This document shows positions 55,828 through 64,000 of a stretch of DNA of 64,000 nucleotides, piece by piece. A model generated the notes under the pieces. The model was given only the letters and a program-made list of their open reading frames with translations, was not told the origin of the DNA and ran no database searches. This DNA comes from Eubacterium sp. (GTDB lineage: Bacteria; Bacillota; Clostridia; Lachnospirales; Lachnospiraceae), in assembly GCA_017634555.1 (NCBI GenBank), contig JAGBNF010000019.1, positions 1 through 64,000 of the forward strand. Reading direction: 5' to 3'. The translations under genes were made by a program, and so were the position numbers. The stretch's first letter is position 1; the number at the start of each line of letters is the position of its first letter.

Positions 55828-56421
55828 TTAGTTCCAGAGTATAGAATTAACTATATCCTGAAGCTTGTCATGATTTTCTTCAAACAGAGCTTTAAATGTA
55901 CAATTTTCTTCAATCTGGCCATATTTAAGTATGAAGCCGCTCTTTATATCACCGGATGTTCCGGCAATCTTCAGTGTGCCGCCCTTTGAAGCTGCTATCT
56001 TAGCTGCTTCTGCTGCAAAGTCAGTCGGCATTCTCTTCATATCTTCCTCAGATACGAACAGCTCTCCGTCTCCCTTTCCTGCTGATTTTTCGATCAGCTT
56101 TAAAAGTGTACCGAAGTATTCCTCTGCAGGAGCCTTTTCAAGCGATTCCAGAGCCTTAGTGATTGTAGACTCGATCATATTCTGTCTTGCGTTCAGGAAT
56201 ATGAGCTTTGCAGCCTGCTCACTCTGGGCATTATATCTTTTAACAGCCAGTTCTATCTTCTTGTCTGATTTTGCATTCTCTTCAACAGAGTATACAAGAC
56301 ACTCTTTTCTGGTCTTCTCGAGAAGATCGGCAGCCTTAGCTTCAGCTTCGCTGATTATTTCGGCAGCCTTTGTCTCGGCAGACGCCTTGATAGAGCTGAT
56401 TATCTTTTCAATACCAGCCAT
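55828..56421 (-). CDS. atpE: V-type ATPase subunit E (peripheral stalk)
   Basis: 197 residues. A long N-terminal helix (MAGIEKIISSIKASAETKAA ... AEAKAADLLEKTRKEC) forms the peripheral stalk coil with the G/H subunit; the globular C-terminal part contacts the head. The ATG at 56421 has AAGGAG 6 bases upstream. The frame is open for 71 more codons upstream through the intergenic repeat, but that stretch is not subunit-E-like, so the longer start is rejected. Confidence 0.92.
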   Translation of the reverse strand: MAGIEKIISSIKASAETKAAEIISEAEAKAADLLEKTRKECLVYSVEENAKSDKKIELAVKRYNAQSEQAAKLIFLNARQNMIESTITKALESLEKAPAEEYFGTLLKLIEKSAGKGDGELFVSEEDMKRMPTDFAAEAAKIAASKGGTLKIAGTSGDIKSGFILKYGQIEENCTFKALFEENHDKLQDIVNSILWN

Positions 56422-56459
56422 GGTGTGCTCCTTTCTTCTTTCTAACATTTGAAATAAAA

Positions 56460-59115
<2,656 letters not shown>

Positions 59116-59131
59116 CTCTTGTCCCGCCTTT

Positions 59132-59449
59132 CTACTTATTATTTACTATCTCGTCGTTAATAGCTTTTATTGCTTCGGCTTCTTTAGCCGCAGCACGCTC
59201 AGTCATCTCCTTCGCTTCCTTTTCAGCATCGCCCGATGTTTTGTTGTGAGTAGTCTCACCATTCTGAGCGGCACCTTCAAGTCCCTGACTGAGATAATCT
59301 TCTGTTTCTGCTTTTGCCTTTAACTTCAGTTCCTCTGCATCGGCCTCTGCCTGCTTACGAATATCGACTGCTTTCTGCTTTGCAGCTTCGATTATTTCAT
59401 CAGCTTCTGCCTCTGCCTGACTGACAGCTTTCATAGCTTCTTCAAGCAT
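59132..59449 (-). CDS. V-type ATPase peripheral-stalk subunit (G/H type)
   Basis: 105 residues, almost wholly Ala/Glu/Lys-rich helix (AVSQAEAEADEIIEAAKQKA), the coiled partner of subunit E. A less helical Gly/Asn/Thr-rich segment (~residues 58-72) breaks the coil. It is the first gene of the operon, 16 bases before atpI, with AGGAGGG upstream. Identity rests on composition and position, as usual for this subunit. Confidence 0.82.
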   Translation of the reverse strand: MLEEAMKAVSQAEAEADEIIEAAKQKAVDIRKQAEADAEELKLKAKAETEDYLSQGLEGAAQNGETTHNKTSGDAEKEAKEMTERAAAKEAEAIKAINDEIVNNK

Positions 59450-59525
59450 ACAGGTAAAACCCTCCTGTCTTACAATGTGCTGCCAAATCCCAAGATTTTC
59501 ACCCGGACCCGAACAGCCAATCTGT

Positions 59526-59554
59526 ATTGTAACAAATAACGCGAATAATCACAA
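59526..59554 (-). promoter_or_regulatory. Promoter of the V-ATPase operon
   Basis: Minus strand: TTGTGA (4/6), 17 bases, TACAAT (5/6). Transcription would start near 59519 with a leader of about 70 bases. The position, just past the terminator of the upstream gene and ahead of the first subunit, supports it. Confidence 0.6.
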
Positions 59555-59564
59555 CTAAATCAAG

Positions 59565-59606
59565 CAAAAAAATATGTCAGCAGACTATAAAAATCTGCTG
59601 ACATAT
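59565..59606 (-). terminator. Strong intrinsic terminator of the EAL-protein gene
   Basis: A perfect 13-bp stem, ATATGTCAGCAGA / TCTGCTGACATAT, loop of 9 bases, followed on the minus strand by a run of T residues. It lies about 30 bases past the stop codon of the EAL gene and separates it from the V-ATPase operon. Confidence 0.92.
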
Positions 59607-59637
59607 TTCATGCAATTTTTCATTAAATTAGAGCTAT

Positions 59638-62600
59638 TTAACCCGTTTCCGGGCGTTCGCTCTCAACATCGTTGATTATGGCTCTGTATCGTCCGTCAAC
59701 TATCCTTATATTCTCATCATCTGCCATGCAATCCTTGTCATAGGCTGACTTAAGAGTTATATGCACATCCGACTTCTGTATTACCACCTTCGAATCCTTA
59801 ATACTCTCTACCGGACTGCCAAAAATGACTGCCTTATCGCCGTTTACGATAGCTCTGAAAGTGGCTGTATTATATCTGAATTCACTCTTTCCGTTCATAC
59901 TTCCTATGGCACTGCAGCGTTCCCCACGCACATTTACATGAGTCGCAGCCTCATGTATATCTATATAGGCCATGTCACCGTTGATACTTCCCAGTGCCAC
60001 CAGCTCCTTGCCGCTTGCGTAGCATTTGAGGGATGAACCCCAGACGCGGAGCTCCACATTTCCGTCTATGGATCCGACACAGGCGCCTCTGAGGACTGCC
60101 ATGTTGCACTCGAAGTCACAGGTATGAATATCCAGCGGTGCACTTCCGATAAATGTACCGACTCCCACGGCAATCTCGGCATTTATGGTAATCACATATC
60201 TGCCCTTGCCTATACACAGCTCTCCGCCGAGTCCGGAACCGATTCCCACGCACTGATATCCGTTTATATTGATATATATGGAACCATCCTGATAGAAGCT
60301 TATCTTACCGTGTCTCCTGTCAAGCGAATTACCTATAGCATATCCCTTGCTGGAATTCGTTGTGATATAGAGATCTCCGTCACCCTCAATCTCCAGAGAT
60401 GCGCTTTCAGAAACCTTTATTCCTCCATTCTCAAGATGATTATCACCTATCAGATCCAGGATCACATTACAGTTCTCACCCACTCTGATAACAGGCTTCG
60501 ATAGAGAATTCGACAGATACACATTTTCGAAGGTAACCCTTCCGTCGTATCCGTCTACCAGCTCAAGGCTGATTCCCGTCTTCGCTCCCGGCGTTCCGAC
60601 AATGGTTATATCCTTATGGATAGCCTTCGGATCACCGATAACTATAGTCTCTATTCCCTTCTTCACAAGATTATTCAGGACTATCCTGTTGGTACGTCCC
60701 GCAAGATACTTCTTGTAGCCGTCCTGTGAGGTTCCCTGAATGTAGAAGGATACTATCTCCTTCTTCTTGTTTTCATCTATCTCATCTATAACCTCCAGCT
60801 GCGGACGGGCTGTATAGTAGCCCTGGATAAGGTCGGCTCCGAGCTCTATGATCTCTTGAAGCTCTTCCACGGTCTCAACCCCTTCCGCTATGGCCAGTAT
60901 GTTATTCTCGTGACAGAATTCGATTATGTTCCTTACAAAATGCTTCTTCTGCGAACTATTCTGAATATCCGAAAGAAGCGATCTGTCTATCTTTACGAAG
61001 TTCGGCATATATCTGAGAAGATTACTGATATTGGAATATCCCGTACCGTAATCATCTACAGCGAACTCCAGATTAAATGTCTCGTTATGCTGCTTTATCC
61101 TTTCAAGGTCCTCGTTACTGAGCTCTGCCTGTTCGGTAAGCTCCACTATAACTCCCGATTTGTTTGCCATAAGCAGATCTGAAATCTCGCTGAAGGATTC
61201 TTCGTCCAGGCTGCAGCCCGGTATACTGTTGATAAAAACCTTTCTGTCTTTAAAATGTGCGCCTTCATCTTCTACCCTGTGGAGTACATTTAAGAAGGTA
61301 AGCTTCTCCACATCCTGAAGTCTTCCAAGCATTTCCGCGTACTTAAGTACCGTGAGCGGCGATATCCTCTTTTCGGTCTTTGTTCTCATAAGAGCCTCAT
61401 AAGAGAATATCTCTCCGGTCTTAGCTGAGATGATCGGCTGGAAATGATACTCGAAAAGATTATTATCAAGAAGTCTTTCAACTTCATTGAGCTCTTCCTT
61501 CTCATCCCGGGAAAGATTTGCTATAGCAGGCTTATTCTTCTTATCGGATGAGCGTACCGGCATCTTACATACCAGATTCTCTGAATTCCTGCTGAGAATA
61601 AGATTCATGAGCATCTCTCTTCTCAGGCATTCAAGTCCGGTGGACAGGGTATCTGTCCACATTCTGAATATCTCATCGTATGAATATTTCAGGCCGTCAT
61701 AGCTTACTACAGAATAGCCGAAGCTCTTCTCCTCAAAGAAGATAGGTGAGAAAATATAGCACTCCGGATTAGCTGAGCTCCATAATTCCGGAAGCATCTC
61801 ATCCTGCTGAAAACGATCCACTATACTTACGGCATTCCTTGAAGGAACACCTGAATAGTACTTGATCGCATGTATCATCTGTTTTGTATAGCCCTTTACA
61901 GGCATATTTATGCGGCTGAAACCTTCCTCCATCGCCCACTGGGTATTAAGACACAGATGATAGCTCTTAATATTCTTTAACTGATATATATTCGAATAGA
62001 CGGTATTCAGAAATCCTTCCAGGGAAGTCTGAACCATCATGTCTTTCATCATAAAATTATGGATACTGAAAATGCCTTCATCAGATGTGGTGGTAGTCCA
62101 TGTAGATCTTAATGTCGGCTTTATAACGATCTCCGCATTTCCGCTGTTACAGCCGCAGCTGCAGCCGATAAAAAGCGAAGGTCTCGTTGCAAATCGAGGC
62201 TGCTCCTCGTCATGGAGATATGCATCGATACATTTTACGGAATAGCTTCCGTAGTACTTTGCCGGAACATAAGCGGATGTAAGCGGACTCGGACTTGTGG
62301 CACCCTCATTGGTAGCACCGTAGCCTGTTACCGCTATATCCTCAGGAATCCTGATACCGTTATCGGTAAGTCTTTCTGCAAGACCGATTGCCATACAGTC
62401 ATTGGCACAGGCCACTGCTTCAGGCATGTTGCCCTTATCTCTGATCAGAGTCTCTGCATAGGATGCACCGCTGCTGTACCAGAAATCACCGTAAACTATC
62501 CTGTCCTCCTGGATCTCGATATGATGATCCTTCATGGCATTGCGGTAAGCTTCAACTCTCTTCTCTGAATGTCTGTGAGTCTTCTTACCTGCAAGGAAAG

Positions 62601-63015
62601 CAATATCTCTGTAGCCGTGAACCTCGATAAGATGGGATATAATACTGTAAACAGAATTGTAGCCGTCGGTATAGAAGCACTGAAAGCCATCGACAGAAGC
62701 ATCGATACATACTACAGGACCCGTAAATTCAGCCCTGATCTTATCCTCTATTTCCTTAGCCCTATTCGGCGTCTGTATGGTATCAACCAACAAAATAACA
62801 GCATCGAACCGCGAGTAATTAATGGCCTCGAATATATTCGAGTCGCCTATCTCACGTTCTCTGCTGTTTTGGTATTTAATGAACATCGAAAAAACACAGA
62901 CATCGTAATTTCTCTTACGTGACTGCCTTATAACTCCCTCGATGAAATCCTTTTGATATTCCTCATCTGCCTGTCCAAGAAGCAGTGCTATCTTCTTTCT
63001 TCTGCCATCGCCCAT
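59638..63015 (-). CDS. c-di-GMP phosphodiesterase: LacI-like sensor + EAL domain + beta-solenoid
   Basis: 1125 residues, no signal peptide or membrane helix, so cytoplasmic. Residues ~8-290: a LacI/periplasmic-binding sugar-sensor fold (ESVxGYRDIAFLAG-like core, ANDCMAIGLAERL, GIRIPEDIAVTGY) without the DNA-binding head. Residues ~300-490: GAF-like linker. Residues ~505-745: EAL domain with every catalytic element: YEAL, INS, VELTEQ, DDYGTG, VKID, AEGVET, QGYY. Hydrolysis of c-di-GMP is expected. Residues ~770-1110: a beta-solenoid whose turns carry a G-[ST]-x-x-G motif about every 28 residues (six seen), like carbohydrate-binding beta-helix proteins normally found outside cells. It is a single-gene unit with its own promoter and terminator. 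The role of the solenoid is unknown. Confidence 0.88.
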   Translation of the reverse strand: MGDGRRKKIALLLGQADEEYQKDFIEGVIRQSRKRNYDVCVFSMFIKYQNSREREIGDSNIFEAINYSRFDAVILLVDTIQTPNRAKEIEDKIRAEFTGPVVCIDASVDGFQCFYTDGYNSVYSIISHLIEVHGYRDIAFLAGKKTHRHSEKRVEAYRNAMKDHHIEIQEDRIVYGDFWYSSGASYAETLIRDKGNMPEAVACANDCMAIGLAERLTDNGIRIPEDIAVTGYGATNEGATSPSPLTSAYVPAKYYGSYSVKCIDAYLHDEEQPRFATRPSLFIGCSCGCNSGNAEIVIKPTLRSTWTTTTSDEGIFSIHNFMMKDMMVQTSLEGFLNTVYSNIYQLKNIKSYHLCLNTQWAMEEGFSRINMPVKGYTKQMIHAIKYYSGVPSRNAVSIVDRFQQDEMLPELWSSANPECYIFSPIFFEEKSFGYSVVSYDGLKYSYDEIFRMWTDTLSTGLECLRREMLMNLILSRNSENLVCKMPVRSSDKKNKPAIANLSRDEKEELNEVERLLDNNLFEYHFQPIISAKTGEIFSYEALMRTKTEKRISPLTVLKYAEMLGRLQDVEKLTFLNVLHRVEDEGAHFKDRKVFINSIPGCSLDEESFSEISDLLMANKSGVIVELTEQAELSNEDLERIKQHNETFNLEFAVDDYGTGYSNISNLLRYMPNFVKIDRSLLSDIQNSSQKKHFVRNIIEFCHENNILAIAEGVETVEELQEIIELGADLIQGYYTARPQLEVIDEIDENKKKEIVSFYIQGTSQDGYKKYLAGRTNRIVLNNLVKKGIETIVIGDPKAIHKDITIVGTPGAKTGISLELVDGYDGRVTFENVYLSNSLSKPVIRVGENCNVILDLIGDNHLENGGIKVSESASLEIEGDGDLYITTNSSKGYAIGNSLDRRHGKISFYQDGSIYININGYQCVGIGSGLGGELCIGKGRYVITINAEIAVGVGTFIGSAPLDIHTCDFECNMAVLRGACVGSIDGNVELRVWGSSLKCYASGKELVALGSINGDMAYIDIHEAATHVNVRGERCSAIGSMNGKSEFRYNTATFRAIVNGDKAVIFGSPVESIKDSKVVIQKSDVHITLKSAYDKDCMADDENIRIVDGRYRAIINDVESERPETG

Positions 63016-63058
63016 ACATTACCCCTGATGTAAATGACTTAACATGTTTCCCCATGGA

Positions 63059-63064
63059 ATTATA
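63059..63064 (-). promoter_or_regulatory. -10 box of the EAL-protein gene
   Basis: A perfect TATAAT on the minus strand, about 44 bases before the ATG. No good -35 hexamer lies 16-18 bases upstream (the region is T-rich), so strength is uncertain. The 63016-63132 gap has no other feature; no clear terminator for the upstream ABC-F gene was seen. Confidence 0.45.
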
Positions 63065-63132
63065 ATAGCATATTTTTAACAAAAAGGCATTATTCTATTT
63101 GTAAATATTTGATATAAATTAAATTTCGTGGA

Positions 63133-64000
63133 TTATACCTTGGTGGTCCACTTGGTGCAGTCCCATACCTGAGTTGCGAGGCTTTCATAGAATTCAGGCT
63201 CATGACATACCATGAGTATGGATCCCTTATATTCCTTCAGGGCTCTGAGGAGCTCATCCTTCGCGTCCACATCAAGATGGTTGGTCGGCTCGTCGAGGAC
63301 AAGAAGGTTGGATTCTCTGTTTATAAGCTTACAGAGACGGACCTTTGCCTGCTCTCCACCGGAAAGAACCTTACATTTACTTTCTATATGCTTTGTCGTA
63401 AGACCACATTTTGCAAGAGCAGATCTTACCTCATACTGAGTAAAGCCCGGAAACTCGTTCCATATCTCCTGAAGGCAGGTTGTCTCTATATCTGCAGGCA
63501 TCTCCTGCTGGAAATAGCCTATCTCGAGATTCTCGCCCAGCTCTACCGAACCGCCGAGAGACGGAATAAGTCCGAGTATACTCTTAAGGAGTGTTGTCTT
63601 ACCGATTCCGTTGGCACCTGTAAGAACGATCTTCTGGCCTCTCTCCATGGAAATGGAAAGAGGTGATGACAGCGGCTCATCATAGCCTATCACAAGATCC
63701 TTTGTTTCAAAGAGAATCTTACTCGGAGTTTTTGCCACCTTGAAGTTAAACTCCGGCTTCGGCTTATCATATATCTTTTCGATAATGTCCATGTTATCCA
63801 GCTTCTTCTGGCGGGACATGGCCATATTTCTTGTTGCAACTCTTGCCTTATTTCTGGCAACGAAATCCTTCAGCTCTGCGATCTCCTGCTGCTGACGGTT
63901 GTAAGCAGCCTCACGCTGAGCCTTCTTCATCTCATAAACTTCCTGGAACTTATCATAATCTCCCACATATCTGTCGAGGCTGTGATACTGTCCGTCCATG
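63133..64000 (-). CDS. ABC-F family ATPase, C-terminal part (5' end outside window)
   Basis: At least 288 residues, open to the window edge. The Met at 63999 lies in the mid-protein MDGQYHSLDRYVGDYDKF, typical of the linker after the first ATPase domain, so the gene continues beyond. A charged coiled linker (the P-site tRNA-interaction motif region) is followed by the second ATPase domain with Walker A GANGIGKTT, signature LSGGEQAKVRLC, and Walker B LLVLDEPTNHLD. ABC-F proteins act on stalled ribosomes; some confer antibiotic resistance. Which subgroup this is cannot be decided from the half seen. No membrane part exists. Confidence 0.9.
   Translation of the reverse strand, partial: MDGQYHSLDRYVGDYDKFQEVYEMKKAQREAAYNRQQQEIAELKDFVARNKARVATRNMAMSRQKKLDNMDIIEKIYDKPKPEFNFKVAKTPSKILFETKDLVIGYDEPLSSPLSISMERGQKIVLTGANGIGKTTLLKSILGLIPSLGGSVELGENLEIGYFQQEMPADIETTCLQEIWNEFPGFTQYEVRSALAKCGLTTKHIESKCKVLSGGEQAKVRLCKLINRESNLLVLDEPTNHLDVDAKDELLRALKEYKGSILMVCHEPEFYESLATQVWDCTKWTTKV

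Overview
The window reads as chromosome of a low-to-moderate-GC Firmicute of the Lachnospiraceae type (Butyrivibrio / Pseudobutyrivibrio / Lachnospira-like). The pointers are a Lys/Ala-rich DUF6465-type protein, secreted proteins with Thr-Glu-Ala linkers, a complete V-type ATPase, a LacI-sensor c-di-GMP enzyme, strong GGAGG ribosome-binding sites, and the firmicute order nusB-xseA-xseB-ispA-dxs-tlyA-nadK-argR-recN. It is ordinary, densely coded chromosome, almost all on the minus strand. I saw no rRNA, tRNA, CRISPR, phage or transposase gene. No gene-free stretch exceeds 300 bases; the longest (about 220 bases, inside the V-ATPase operon) is fully occupied by a structured repeat.

Layout, left to right. 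1-1416: 3' part of clpX (+). 1559-2191: DUF6465-type protein with 51-bp tandem repeats. 2367-10750: operon tex, J-domain/TPR protein, HscC-type Hsp70, lipoprotein. 10857-15741: HU, then a parC-parE topoisomerase pair. 15983-17952: NhaC-type antiporter and thioredoxin. 18021-26961: a close-packed run of endonuclease/exonuclease/phosphatase protein, SGNH hydrolase broken by an amber codon, anchored protein, CoA-transferase, MoxR, DUF58, DUF4129-like protein and D-Ala-D-Ala carboxypeptidase. 27169-28710: GH32 fructan/sucrose hydrolase. 28774-32473: response regulator, ABC transporter, histidine kinase and a small protein. 32624-33718: metallophosphoesterase (+). 33735-36168: a second ABC exporter, divergent from a LysR regulator (36363-37241, +). 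37283-41416: small EF-hand-like protein and purL. 41568-50598: recN back to an Asp23-family gene. 50623-59449: nine-gene V-ATPase operon. 59638-63015: a 1125-residue c-di-GMP phosphodiesterase with a C-terminal beta-solenoid. 63133-64000: 3' part of an ABC-F gene.

How the genes work together: the J/TPR protein and HscC-type Hsp70 are translationally coupled and probably form one chaperone machine. The MoxR/DUF58/DUF4129 set with a carboxypeptidase points to envelope work. The response regulator/kinase/ABC set has a clear tandem operator upstream of the transporter genes. The V-ATPase proteolipid keeps the residues that bind Na+ in Enterococcus hirae NtpK, so a Na+-coupled enzyme is likely, which fits with the NhaC antiporter.

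The most unusual items are the LacI-sensor/EAL/beta-solenoid fusion, the switch-like three-hairpin repeat between atpK and atpE, the nonsense-interrupted hydrolase, and the divergent J domain (Asn-Pro-Glu in place of His-Pro-Asp) paired with an HscC-type Hsp70.
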